The notes below the pieces were generated by a model. It saw nothing but the letters and a program-made list of their open reading frames with translations. It did no database searches and was not told the DNA's origin. From IMG/VR virus record IMGVR_UViG_3300047381_000663, positions 1-44,144 of that record: DNA of 44,144 nt; one strand, written 5' to 3'. This document shows positions 31,001 to 35,853 of this stretch, piece after piece. The DNA comes from a virus. Made by a program: the position numbers and the translations under genes. Position 1 is the first letter of the stretch; the number at the start of each line of letters is the position of its first letter.

Positions 31001-33832
31001 TGAATATGTGTTATCAATTACCGCTGGAGCTTCTACTATTTCATTTACAATTACTTTATCAATAAATGATTTAGCGTAAGAAATACCATCAACAGTTTCA
31101 TTTAGTTGGTCTCCATTTACTTTCGAAGGAATTTCACCATAGTATAATCCAGCTCTAACTGATTTTTGATTACCACCATAATATAAATCAGTTGCAACTG
31201 CATCTACAATAAATCCAGTATCTCTTTTACATTTATCTCTTAGGTAAACTAAGTTAGGAAACTGAGTATCAATAAAGTTTACAGTTTCTTCTTGAATTAA
31301 ACTTCTATTTTCAACAATTAAATCGTATGTTGATTGTATGATTGCTGATGCCGTTACGAATGTATCTTTAACAACTAATTTTTTAGATAAATCTCTTGCC
31401 CACTCTATACCATCTAATGTTGGTAATAGTTGTGTTGTTGTAGCAGTTGATGGGTATAGGTAATAGAACTCACCAGCTATTCTACTTCGTTCATTACCAC
31501 CATATCTTAAATCAGTTGAAACTGCATCTATAATATGTCCAACATCTCTTTTACATTTATCTTCATCATAATCAAAGTTTCTCCAAGAAGATGATACATA
31601 AGAAATTACCTGATTTTGTATAAATAATTTATTATTTGTTAATAAATCATATCCGTTTATAACATTTACAGATGGCTCTACATAGGTTACATCACCAATC
31701 ACCCTTTCTGCTATTCCACCAGCATATCTAATAGCATCTAATGTTTGTTGTTTTTGTGATGATGTTGCTTCTGATGGATATAGGTAATAGAAATTTCCAT
31801 TTAAAACGGATTCTTCATTACCACCATATAATAAGTCGTGAGCTGCACCACTTACAATATACCCTAAATCTCTTTTACAAGTTGTTTCATTATAATCAAA
31901 TGTACTCCAAGATGAAGAAAGATATGCTATTGTTTCTTCTTGAATAAATGATAAATTACCTAATAATGCATTGTATCCATTTTGATAATCAATTGATGGA
32001 TTTTCAAATGAAGAACTTTGAATAATACTAGGTGCATAATCTGGACCTAATTCTAAAATTCTATAAACAGTTGCAAATGAAGAACTAATCTTATTTCTTA
32101 CTTCTGCACTTGAAGAAATATCAGTAATAAATTGAGGTGTTTCAGTTATTTTTATATTACCAGCATTTGATGATGTAATTGGTGGTAATGGATTATCAGT
32201 ATCATCCAGTCCAAACTCTACTATTCGTAAAACAGAATTATAATTTCTATTAATTATATCAACTTCAGTTTGAGTTGTTGCATCTGAAGTTATATAAGGA
32301 GTTTCATTTCCAACTTTTACTAAACCATCTATATTATCTACTAAAGTATAACTAGCAGTTGCTCTAGCTCCAATTTCTAACGTTTCTTTTACTTTATCAA
32401 ATCTATCTTCGATTATTGCTAATTCAGTAGAGGTTGCTGATGTTGAACCTGTTATTTGATTTCCAAATGATACATTCCAAACCGAACCAGTGTTATATCC
32501 TCTTGTTGCTGATTTAGCTAATAAAGATGGAATATTACTTATACCACTTGATACAATGTTTGAAACTAATCTATATTCTGATTTTGCCTGTTCTGCAACT
32601 TTATCAGATGAATTATTACTACTAAATTGTTGTAATTCATCAGTTACTTTGATACCATCATTTGTATTTGGTACAAATTCAGGTATTGCAGTTAACCCAT
32701 CCTCAATTGTATCAATAATAATTGTATAACCATCTCTTACTCTATTAAATGCTTCTAAGTTACCACCACTACCAGTAATAAACCTAGACCCACTAGCATA
32801 CATACCAAAATCACCAAACGATGTGTTTGAGTTTAGAAGTACTGCTTGTCCACCATCTAATACCTTTACAGAATATGCTGAGAAGTTTGTAAAGAAGGAT
32901 ACCAACTGAATAAATCCTCTACCTACAACTTGACAACCCACACCATTAGGTGCGATTTGTGTATATGCATCCAATACCATTGAAGCAAGAGGTGAATCAG
33001 GATGGATTATATTTCCATCTACATTCAATCCACCACCACCAGCAGGAATATCCTCATATGCTTCTAAGAATGAGTTCTCCTGATTCGAAATCATCGAACA
33101 GTTCTGAACATAAGGAGATGTTGTAATAAATGAGTTTGGTGCGAATGCAATTGCGAAACCACTTCGAGAGTTATCTACTGATGGAAATACTCTCAATCCA
33201 GCAAATGTCATCTCTGAAAGGTAACATCCACTATTTACCCAAAATAAATCTTCGTTTTCGTTTTTAGCTACAATCTTAGTTACCCTTAAACCAGCTCCCC
33301 ATACAGTTGTATTCTTTGGAAGTTCAATTGGGTTTTCTTCTAAGTAAGTTCCAGCAGATACTTCAATTGCAAAACCAGTAAATAAAGAACCAGTTGGTAA
33401 CCCAAATCTACCATCATCTCCCGCAGTTGCTAATTCAGCAGCTCTTTTTACAGTTCTTAATGGAAATTGTGGTGTTCTACCATCATTTGTATCATCACCA
33501 GAAGTTGAAGATACATAAATAGTAGCATCCATTGCTCCGAAATCTTCAGGTTTGATTCCACCAAATAATCTTGAATCTAACGATTCTAATGAAACGGATG
33601 ATGTTAATTCTAATGCTTGGTCACCAACTACATTAAGAGGTCCATCAATAGTAAGTGAACCACTTAATTCAACTGAACCAGTTATAGTAGATTTTTCAGA
33701 AGGGTCTGAACCTAAAGTAAAACTTTGAGATACAAGTAAAGAGCCAGATATAGATACACCTTGCGCAAAGGAGGTATCCCTAATAAAATCCTGTATCTCT
33801 TCTACCTGTTTTCTGGATATTAATCTTGCCAT
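16037..33832 (-). CDS. Giant modular virion/fibre protein (5931 residues)
   Basis: A single uninterrupted frame of 17.8 kb, about 40% of the window. Residues 1-90 form a short attachment-like segment with SGSLLVSQ strands. Residues about 104-360 resemble a right-handed beta-helix/pectate-lyase-like domain (YVSSTSGDDTNDGRTP, AGTYLEENPIELPKNTTVWG). Then come many ~45-residue SSSF..V..I linker repeats, helical YGGN repeats in four blocks (3, 5, 3, 6 copies), a degenerate cupredoxin-like domain (about 1158-1286) and six mega-repeats of about 415 residues. The C-terminal domain (about 5800-5931) contains GHDFSYAGAGVTYKALPPNQ. Comparable proteins occur in marine T4-like phages as unnamed virion structural proteins. 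It is probably a long tail or baseplate-attached fibre. The ATG is preceded closely by AAAGGA. No signal peptide or membrane segment is visible. Confidence 0.93.
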   Translation of the reverse strand: MARLISRKQVEEIQDFIRDTSFAQGVSISGSLLVSQSFTLGSDPSEKSTITGSVELSGSLTIDGPLNVVGDQALELTSSVSLESLDSRLFGGIKPEDFGAMDATIYVSSTSGDDTNDGRTPQFPLRTVKRAAELATAGDDGRFGLPTGSLFTGFAIEVSAGTYLEENPIELPKNTTVWGAGLRVTKIVAKNENEDLFWVNSGCYLSEMTFAGLRVFPSVDNSRSGFAIAFAPNSFITTSPYVQNCSMISNQENSFLEAYEDIPAGGGGLNVDGNIIHPDSPLASMVLDAYTQIAPNGVGCQVVGRGFIQLVSFFTNFSAYSVKVLDGGQAVLLNSNTSFGDFGMYASGSRFITGSGGNLEAFNRVRDGYTIIIDTIEDGLTAIPEFVPNTNDGIKVTDELQQFSSNNSSDKVAEQAKSEYRLVSNIVSSGISNIPSLLAKSATRGYNTGSVWNVSFGNQITGSTSATSTELAIIEDRFDKVKETLEIGARATASYTLVDNIDGLVKVGNETPYITSDATTQTEVDIINRNYNSVLRIVEFGLDDTDNPLPPITSSNAGNIKITETPQFITDISSSAEVRNKISSSFATVYRILELGPDYAPSIIQSSSFENPSIDYQNGYNALLGNLSFIQEETIAYLSSSWSTFDYNETTCKRDLGYIVSGAAHDLLYGGNEESVLNGNFYYLYPSEATSSQKQQTLDAIRYAGGIAERVIGDVTYVEPSVNVINGYDLLTNNKLFIQNQVISYVSSSWRNFDYDEDKCKRDVGHIIDAVSTDLRYGGNERSRIAGEFYYLYPSTATTTQLLPTLDGIEWARDLSKKLVVKDTFVTASAIIQSTYDLIVENRSLIQEETVNFIDTQFPNLVYLRDKCKRDTGFIVDAVATDLYYGGNQKSVRAGLYYGEIPSKVNGDQLNETVDGISYAKSFIDKVIVNEIVEAPAVIDNTYSRVKVGNILPFSSSLVSGSETEKVKVSSSFGLVEDIIKQGEDSLLAAIAGNTPNLEWTLEEPKLVSSTTLITSSITASNSELSSISQSFEIVTTIIESGSSITSDIVVGFAPNGLPISQVGIPKNSYGDNLITTTIGTTLPNDIVEVSNVKDGIKFNNNSQYTSSISASTPISSEISESFRTVIDIVEYGISGSKEISGSANSSSYFEVVSLPNDSTAFYINDNQLKYFDGREGWRLGGEDTGSFLGSKKDPTLTLVRNEMYTFSVNDLGFEDININAPFLIKTKRTAGTTYDVYESIGLINNGITFGTITFTPLVDTPDTLFYVNPTNVSASGVINIVDSLPLSSEQEFVYVPTKGEFEKVVNTKNNIKVTDGVQYTSSLDASVSDRNIVSGGFSTVVGILKSGIDSYTPTTATYNPADGEFVMTISQHDLDVNDRIYLRPESFVFTCDMDGNRTEHKLPSVGQPAYNKQLTINSITDNTISVNVGKSGPNIEFNPTNASYDPLTGNFVATVGKHTLSVGEGIILSPEAFAFTCDMDNDQAVKSYPRVGIDPFAVRSIPITSVTDTTMTFNVGASGPNKYFTPTSASYNALTGDMIVTVGQHGLGVGRSVVLKDESFAFTCDQDSDATTHSYPRPGSDPYAGKSIEIKSVGNTQHTPTDAPYNASTGIVTLTIAGHGFSNGDYVKVDNGALIYTCVLDGNTVQKSYPRAGYDYPSGRWLEISNVTTNTFDINIGASSYKSAHTFVSATTGGIRRQTGTFTINVGDGGTASNSLHTFVSASSNAVKHEPQSVHTFVSASRKAIKHLPQSVHTFVRTNKDSVSTLPILTKNIEGLVKRSDATQFTSSLVGSETLISKLSSSFETVLDIIEFGTGSTPTTATYDPADGDFVMTIPNHKFRKTDSIYLKPESFTFTCEMDDNKTEHKLPSVGQPAYNTKLGIKSVTNNTVTVNVGKSGPNVQFNPTNASYDPATGEFVITTGTHTLSVGEGIILDTESFAFTCDMDNDQSVKSYPRLGIDPYAGRSMIITDVTNNTMTVNVGISGPNKYFTPSDVNYNALTGEMVLTVGQHGLGVSRSVVLENESFAFTCDQDGDSTTHSYPRSGSDPYAEQSIKIISVGTTSHTPTNAPYNPTTGIVTLTISNHGFSNNDYIKVDDGALTYTCVLDGNTTQKSYPRAGYDSPSGRWLQISNVTTNTFDINIGSSSYTGAHTFVSATTNGIKRQDGTFTINVGDGGSASGSIHTFVSASTNAVKHEPQSVHTFVSASYGAVKHLPQSVHTFVRTINDSVTVIPPQIDNTEEAIAVTTETQFTTSSISASAADIEFISGAFDIVTKIIEFGSGSYESSSLYGSEVTASSTVAAYNLLKSNIDFIKEETIAYLSSSWSTASYDEDKCMRDVAGIVSGAAEDLIHNVYSASIFNGKFYLEYPSQAQGSQLSQTIDGIRYASRVAQKIASNVTFSNPVQDRLDTQTIINNNKEFIKEEGIAFLSASWSDFDYPEETCKRDIVHILDASITDIVYGGNERTINAGIFYYKFPSEATGSQLFPTLDGIEYAGEVAQKVVSGAVFTPLSSDKVNAYNLVLENRDLIQNEVIEYVSSSWNAADYDDVKCKRDTGYIIDAAITDLLYGGNERSIIAGDFYYKYPSQAQGSQLDQTVDGIVHAQRLSDKVMSNTILVNPSVEREGLYQTIEQNRELVQAEVIAYISSSWVGFDYDEAKCSRDVGHILDAVSTDLRYGGNERSVIAGEYYYLYPSEATSVQKTQTIDGIVHAANLVQKLIQNVVLVQPSETKLSIWNTIRDNRTLIQKEVTEYIDYTFPFFTYNREKCRRDVGHILDGVATDFLWGGNQRSIKSGEFYYLFPSEATTVQKVETIEGIVYAKNLVRDIITQKTFTPTTATYDPSNGDFVVTISKHGLDVGDEICIRPESFVFTCTMDNNRTEHKLPSIGQPAYNNKLKVKSVTEDTITVDVGKSGPNVEFTPSSASYDPATGEFVITTGNHSLSIGEGIVLDTGSFAFTCDMDNNQSVKSYPRFGIDPFAGRSMIITDVTDTTMTVNVGVSAPNKLFTPTDVDYNALSGDMVVTVGQHGLGVGRSVVLENESFAFTCDQDGDTSVHSYPRLGSDPYAEQSIVINSVGTTSHTITNAPYDASTGDVTITITGHGFSNGDYIKLSDNSLTYTCILDGNSVEKSYPRPGYDYPSGRWLEISNVTTNTFDINIGSSSYTSAHTFVSATTNGLERQTGTFTINVGDGGSASGSIHTFVSASINAVKHLPQSVHTFVSASNGAVKHLPQAGHTFVRTQNNSISVLSQLITKTPSKVSNSDGNIKVTSFNSVSSSIALSGSYQTEVSESYDIVTGIIKTGIESFTPKTATYDPANGDFLMTVPKHNLHSGDSIYLKPESFVFTCDMDGNRTEHKLPSIGQPAYDNRLTIKSTTSDTITVNVGKSGPNVEYNPSTASYDPATGEFVVTVASHSLSIGEGVVMSPESFAFTCDMDNDQSVKSYPRVGIDPYSVRSLPLTAVTDTTMTFNVGVSGPNKYFTPVSASYNSLSGDMTLTVTESFGLGVGRSVVLENESFAFTCDMDSNVTTHSYPRSGSDPYAEQSIKITSVGTTSHSVTDAPYDSATGDVTITIANHNFNNGDYIKLDDNSLTYTCVLDKNITTKSYPRPNYDYPSGRWLEISNVTTNTFDINIGSSPYVGSHTFVSATTNGLKRQDGTFTINVGDGGSASGSLHTFVSASNRAVKHEPQSVHTFVSASNGALKHLPQSAHTFIRTQRDSVSTLPILTENIEGLIKINDTSQFTSSLSGSEVESAFVTRSVGFINDIIRFGTDDTPFALAKWFDDTLDTPQQLTTGSYVTASGTYVTDTEFGIVSSSFGEIINIIENGTGSFTPTTATYDPSNGNFVVTIPNHTLDIGDEIYIRPESFTFTCTMDGNRTEHKLPSVGQPAYTNKLEITAKTTDTITVNVGASDPDIEWTPTNATYDPANGDFVITTGTHTLSVGEGIVLSTGSFAFTCDMDNNQSTKSYPRFGIDPFAGRSMKLTSVTSNTMTVNVGISGPNKYFTPTTASYDALSGDMTLTVTESFGLGVGRSVVLENESFAFTCDQDGDATTHSYPRSGSDPYAEQSIVITSVGTTSHTPTNAPYNSVTGVVTLTIANHGFSNGDYVKVADNALTYTCVLDDNTTTKSYPRPGYDYPSGRWLEISNVTTNTFNINIGASSYIGEHKFISAAANGIERQTGTFTINVGDGGSASGSLHTFVSASANAVKHEPQSLHTFVSASKGAVKHLPQAGHTFVRTENNSISILPKLVTNAENNIKVTSANQFTSSIVGSSIEINKVNTSVGIIENILQNGLGVKPNVVKNNSDVDNLIKVTDAVQFTSESFGDRLQQRLISSSIAIVTNIVKNGTGSLPTVVEYGAPSESPTTIAAYNLLKENIGFIQSESIAYLSSSWSTASYDESKCSRDIGGIISGAAEDMLYNANSASIFNGKFYYDFPSQAQGAQLQQTLDGINYAGRLAESIVRGYTFQTASAVVSGSYELIRNNREFIQNETIEFLSSSWDGFTYNEITCKRDITHIIDAVSTDLLYGGNERSVNAGDYYYRFPSAAISGGVPNENRQKDPTVTAIDYVQNIVTEIVSGAVFQTASNEVEFVYDTIRENREFLQAETVAFVNAKYPNFEYNELSCSRDTGFIIDAVATDLRYGGNQRALTAGEFYYRFPSEATGNQLDETTDALIYTKDLIEKLVNKETLFVQTGSLNTDNGIKVTSFSPATGSSITDVTIFNTISSSFAIVSDAIANGKADSTPTNATYDPSNGEFVLTIESHSYTEGEGIYLSPESFTFTCDMDNNKTEDKLPSVGQPAYNNELEILSKTNNTITVNVGASGPNVEFNPTTASYDPATGEFVMTVESHSLSIGEGIILDIESFAFTCDMDNNQSVKSYPRVGIDPFAGRSMKITDITDTTMTVNVGISGPNKFFTPSDVDYNALSGDMIVTVGQHGIGVGRSVVLENESFAFTCDQDGDTSVHSYPRSGSDPYAEQSIVITSVGTTSHTVTDAPYNASTGDVTITIANHNFSNGDYIKLDNNSLTYTCVLDGDTVEKSYPRAGIDYPNGRWLEISNVTTNTFDINIGSSSYTNTHTFVSATNDGLERQTGTFTINVGDGGSASGSVHTFVSASTNAVKHLPQSVHTFVSASNGAIKHLPQSVHTFVRTEQNSVSVVQPAFEYGSLLTGSDILTTYGLITESVPFIQNEVVEYISSSWIGFDYDDVKCRRDVGFIVNGVAEDLRYGIVSQSVVNAKFYYQFPSEANGTGSQAQQTIDGINYASQLTEQIVKGVTFDFPSAQISASVELIRNNREFIQSESISYLSSSWEGFDYVEATCMRDVGHILDAVSTDLLYGGNQRSKIAGEYYYKYPSSATSTQLEPTTTGIKYAGDVASKLVQNEIFVTASAERLAGNKVLLDNKEFIQNEVIAYISSSWSTFDYNEDKCKRDTGYILNGVATDFLYGGNERGRVNGEYYYLYPSDATVNYQTNPNGQLNQTIDGINYSARLAEKVLENTIFVSPTSEVSASAELLRNNRSFVQNETIEFISSSWSNVTYNEDKCRRDTGYIIDAAVTDLVYGGNERSRVAGLYYWRYPSRATKGGTPSEANQLDPTIDGIRFANGTSQNVVQNLEYINPSAEIKNGVQLLRDNTTFIQKETIAYLSSSWSEFEYNEVSCSRDLGYIIDAVATDLTYGGNARAVQAGTFYYYIPSIATTEQKPQTTDGIDFSKGLAEKIIKQQQLVFPFLLNKNGANALRAEKKVLQGKAISYTNAAFPTFDYNEEKCYRDTGFILDAIATDIIYGGNERSIRAAESYYNGVYGSAAVVINEQKKETAETNRYLRTQFQFAARQAPVEEFGSLIITTGHDFSYAGAGVTYKALPPNQGGDGVPDPDKEITEIGGGRVFFTSGNELGDFRIGGGLVIKQASGTLEGRTFSKSLFSLVTPFSLALQD
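16430..18345 (-). repeat. Helical YGGN repeat block IV (6 copies)
   Basis: Six ~108-residue repeats, the longest block. The first is again the YGGN-less type (RYGIVSQS). The last (CYRDTGFILDAIATDIIYGGN) is cut short and runs into the unique C-terminal domain. Confidence 0.85.
18355..19612 (-). repeat. Mega-repeat copy 6
   Basis: Last, C-terminal-most copy. Complete four-subdomain unit followed by HTFVSAS repeats and HTFVRTEQNS, leading straight into helical block IV. Confidence 0.9.
19765..20760 (-). repeat. Helical YGGN repeat block III (3 copies)
   Basis: Three repeats. The first has the YGGN-less core (MLYNANSAS); the second and third are complete (LLYGGNERS, LRYGGNQRA). Lies between mega-repeats 5 and 6. 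Confidence 0.85.
21095..22353 (-). repeat. Mega-repeat copy 5
   Basis: Full set of subdomains with the TESFGLGVGRS variant shared with copy 4. Uses LEISNVTTNTFNINIG. Separated from copy 4 by two SSSF linker repeats and ends HTFVRTENNS. Confidence 0.9.
22665..23930 (-). repeat. Mega-repeat copy 4
   Basis: Full set of subdomains. The third subdomain has TESFGLGVGRS in place of GQHGLGVGRS, a change shared only with copy 5, which marks copies 4 and 5 as closest relatives. Ends HTFIRTQRDS. Confidence 0.9.
24085..25345 (-). repeat. Mega-repeat copy 3
   Basis: Follows helical block II directly. Has the full set of four TC(D/V) subdomains, FTINVGDGG and the HTFVSAS repeats; ends HTFVRTQNNS. Confidence 0.9.
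25345..26955 (-). repeat. Helical YGGN repeat block II (5 copies)
   Basis: Five ~108-residue repeats (cores CMRDVAG, CKRDIVH, CKRDTGY, CSRDVGH, CRRDVGH). The first copy in the block has lost the YGGN element (HNVYSAS), as have the first copies of blocks III and IV, suggesting a specialised capping role. Confidence 0.85.
27135..28385 (-). repeat. Mega-repeat copy 2
   Basis: Same subdomain order as copy 1, separated from it by a ~45-residue SSSF linker repeat. It uses FTCEMDDN in the first subdomain and LQISNVTTNTFDINIG where most copies have LEIS. Confidence 0.9.
28535..29785 (-). repeat. Mega-repeat copy 1
   Basis: About 415 residues: four successive ~85-residue beta-type subdomains, marked by FTCDMDGN, FTCDMDND, FTCDQDSD and YTCVLDGN, then an HTFVSATT/FTINVGDGG segment and 18-residue HTFVSASx(3)AVKHxPQSV repeats ending HTFVRT. 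First of six. Confidence 0.9.
29975..30360 (-). other. Degenerate cupredoxin-like domain in the giant protein
   Basis: Residues about 1158-1286: TLTLVRNEMYTFSVNDLG, PFLIKTKRTAGTTYDVY, GITFGTITFTP, TLFYVNPTNVSASGVINIVD. The strand pattern matches the copper-ligand-bearing domains of the 3585-residue fibre, but the C-x2-H-x2-M loop is missing, so no copper site is expected. Confidence 0.6.
31025..32010 (-). repeat. Helical YGGN repeat block I (3 copies)
   Basis: Three ~110-residue repeats with the pattern FIQxExxxYxSSSW, CKRDxGxI(V/I)xxxxxDLxYGGN, then YYYxYPS and a DGIxYA helix. The first copy has a diverged SGAAHDLLYGGN core and the third a PNLVYLRDKC variant. One invariant Cys per copy. Confidence 0.85.
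32753..33523 (-). other. Right-handed beta-helix/pectate-lyase-like domain of the giant protein
   Basis: Residues about 104-360. The opening IYVSSTSGDDTNDGRTPQFP and the PLRTVKRAA helix, then EVSAGTYLEENPIELPKN and TTVWGAGLRVT, follow the usual layout of phage parallel beta-helix tailspike-like domains. No catalytic residues can be assigned, so either a structural or a glycan-binding role fits. Confidence 0.7.
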
Positions 33833-33836
33833 TCCT

Positions 33837-34322
33837 TTATTCTATTTCTACTATTTTACCCTTAATTGTAAATGCGTTTGTTGGTACTTCCAACGGTACT
33901 CTTGTGATATCTTCATTAAATATCATTCTAATTTCTTTTGAACCACTAGCGTATTGACCTGATAATAATTCAGTTCCCTCACCATCATATAACTTTACAT
34001 TATATTTAGTTCTATCTTGCTTTACTCCATAAAGAAATACATCTAAATAATCAAATGCGTTATCTACTTGTAAATCTTCATATACAAATCTATATCCTTC
34101 TATATCTACTCTATCCAATAAATCACCATCATTGTTACCATCTTTAGAACCTAAAAATAAAGTAAATAATTTTTGAGTAGCAGAATCCAAAGATGATGAA
34201 GTTGGAGTAAACTCATTGATAAACGTATCTTCTATTACTTCCAATACAAAATTTTTGAAAGATTGTCTATCTCTCTTTTTTACTGTATTACCTGTGTATA
34301 TGTTTGGAACCTTTCTACTCAT
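33837..34322 (-). CDS. Small virion-associated protein, paralogue-like to its neighbour
   Basis: A 161-residue protein coupled to the previous gene by a one-base overlap (TAATG) and four bases before the 5931-residue giant. The N-terminus is basic (RKVPNIYTGNTVKKRDRQSF). The second half, LDVFLYGVKQDRTKYNVKLY to AFTIKGKIVEIE, matches the pattern of the C-terminal domain of the gp15-like protein: hydrophobic strand, NG/YG turn, charged loop, IKGK end. I do not recognise a named family. A structural role adjoining the large fibre or baseplate is inferred from place only. The stop is followed almost at once by the giant gene start, so co-expression is likely. Confidence 0.75.
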   Translation of the reverse strand: MSRKVPNIYTGNTVKKRDRQSFKNFVLEVIEDTFINEFTPTSSSLDSATQKLFTLFLGSKDGNNDGDLLDRVDIEGYRFVYEDLQVDNAFDYLDVFLYGVKQDRTKYNVKLYDGEGTELLSGQYASGSKEIRMIFNEDITRVPLEVPTNAFTIKGKIVEIE

Positions 34323-34726
34323 TAGTTAACTCTTTCAATATCACCTTTTATAAATATCCTATCATCAGTAGAGAAAGACCAAGGGTCTCCATTTCTATCT
34401 TCTAATGGAAAGTTTTCTTTTTTCATTTTTACATAGAAATCATTTCCAACTTGTTCGTAAACATAATCTTGACTTCTAACGAATAATTCACCTTGAGAGT
34501 CATCTGTTAATAAATACATAAAAACATCAAATCTTGCATGCGGTTTTCTTTTATCTTTTAATCTTGAATCTAAAGTTTTTATTCTCATATTTTCAACTTT
34601 AAAAATCCAATAAAGTGGATGATAAAATTCATATCTATCTCCACCATTTTTATCAGAAGGAACACCTGAAAATGTATTAGGTGCGTTTACCTCTTTTAGA
34701 ATATTTTTTAAAGTAAATATGTTCAT
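34322..34726 (-). CDS. Small virion-associated protein, function unknown
   Basis: A 134-residue protein overlapping the gp15-like gene by four bases and the next gene by one. It starts with an amphipathic MNIFTLKNILKEV helix. The rest is beta-rich with aromatic residues (RYEFYHPLYWIFKVE). The C-terminal half, FDVFMYLL through FIKGDIERVN, resembles in spacing and end motif the C-termini of both neighbours (ending IKGKIVEIE and TGKFIEL), suggesting a shared small domain. No enzyme motif. Position between tail-completion and giant fibre genes suggests a neck, tail or fibre-attachment protein; the T4 equivalent is unknown. Confidence 0.75.
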   Translation of the reverse strand: MNIFTLKNILKEVNAPNTFSGVPSDKNGGDRYEFYHPLYWIFKVENMRIKTLDSRLKDKRKPHARFDVFMYLLTDDSQGELFVRSQDYVYEQVGNDFYVKMKKENFPLEDRNGDPWSFSTDDRIFIKGDIERVN

Positions 34727-35853
34727 AATTCAATAAATTTACCAGTTACAGAAACTTCATCTTGAGAATCCAAAATGTATGTAATTTCACCACCACTTTC
34801 AAAAGCTTGAGTATTATCCAATTTAAATAATATTCTGTTTATACTACCATCAAATGTATAAGTGTATGCATTTGGTGTTATAAACACTCCATTAATATAG
34901 ATTCTAAACCAACCTTTAGTATCAAATGTACCTCTTAGTTCTTGTGGTAAAATAGGTAATTCAGAATTTTCTAAATAGAAATAAGAAAACTTATTTGTTA
35001 CACCATCTGCTGTTTCATCAGGATATAAACTCTTATTAATATTTGCATCTTTAGAACCCCTAATTGCTACAAAATCTATAACGTTCTGATACTCATTATA
35101 AATATTAGGATTTGAGAATCTCATACCTGTTAAGTCAGTTTCTATACCCCATACAACTTTTTTAGGAGTGAATGATTTTTTAACAGTTGGTTTCTCATCA
35201 TATGTTTCTGGAAGTAGGTATGCATTAACTACCATTGTAAAGGAAGTTCTAATGATTCTTTCTGAACCTTCTCCTACTTCTTGTTGGTTATCAAATGAAT
35301 CAATACGAGTTCTAAATTTGAATCCCTTTTCACTTCCCCAATACCTATCAGTTGCATATTGAAATGCTTCGACTATGGTATTCATATGTTCGGTAAATGA
35401 TGTCCAAATCATTACCTCATAAGTTACAGTTACATAATCAGGTACTGAAACTTCATATTGTTCAAATGCTTTTTGAGCATCTGGTTGTAATGAAAATCTT
35501 TCGTATCTATTCTTTTTAGAATATTTTCTATAAGCTGGTAATGTATTTACATCTTTAAATTGTGCTAAGTTTGTATCTCTTTCGATAGAGTTTCTTTTGA
35601 ACATTACTAATGGAATCTGAATCTTACCTCTTTGGTCTCTCAGATATCCCTTTGCTCTAGCATTATTCCATCGTTCAGCATTACCATATAATAAAGGAAC
35701 TTTAACTTGATTACCATGTTCTTCAACATCAGGTATCACAGTATCCACCATATATTCAGCAATAGTAGTATCTACATCTAAAAGTTTAACACCTTTAGTG
35801 TACTCCTTATCTATACCTCTTTGTAATGCTCTATTTGTTTCTTTCTTATTCAT
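34723..35853 (-). CDS. 15: Tail sheath stabiliser/tail completion protein, gp15-like, with C-terminal extension
   Basis: In T4, gp15 caps the contractile tail and joins it to the neck. The 376-residue protein has gp15-like landmarks. KVPLLYGNAERW (51-62) corresponds to T4 RVPITYASKEHF. TYEVMIWTSFTEHMNTIVEAF (144-164) corresponds to YELSIFTRYEDDMFQIVEQIL. SFTMVVNAYLLPE (204-216) corresponds to LTFEVNGWMYPP. These are alignments by eye. T4 gp15 is about 272 residues; residues from about 240 onward are extra and end in a small beta-like domain (RIYINGVFITPN to TGKFIEL) that resembles the ends of the next two genes. It overlaps the downstream gene by four bases. Fairly confident for the first 240 residues. 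Confidence 0.8.
   Translation of the reverse strand: MNKKETNRALQRGIDKEYTKGVKLLDVDTTIAEYMVDTVIPDVEEHGNQVKVPLLYGNAERWNNARAKGYLRDQRGKIQIPLVMFKRNSIERDTNLAQFKDVNTLPAYRKYSKKNRYERFSLQPDAQKAFEQYEVSVPDYVTVTYEVMIWTSFTEHMNTIVEAFQYATDRYWGSEKGFKFRTRIDSFDNQQEVGEGSERIIRTSFTMVVNAYLLPETYDEKPTVKKSFTPKKVVWGIETDLTGMRFSNPNIYNEYQNVIDFVAIRGSKDANINKSLYPDETADGVTNKFSYFYLENSELPILPQELRGTFDTKGWFRIYINGVFITPNAYTYTFDGSINRILFKLDNTQAFESGGEITYILDSQDEVSVTGKFIEL

Noticed and set aside
32753-33523. Catalytic pectate lyase or depolymerase
   Set aside because: Only the beta-helix layout is visible; no catalytic residues can be assigned, so an enzymatic call is not supported.
16037-33832. Possible assembly artefact producing the giant repeated frame
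   Set aside because: Copies differ at many synonymous positions and in flanking linkers, and the frame stays open throughout, so a collapsed or duplicated assembly is unlikely, though long reads would settle it.
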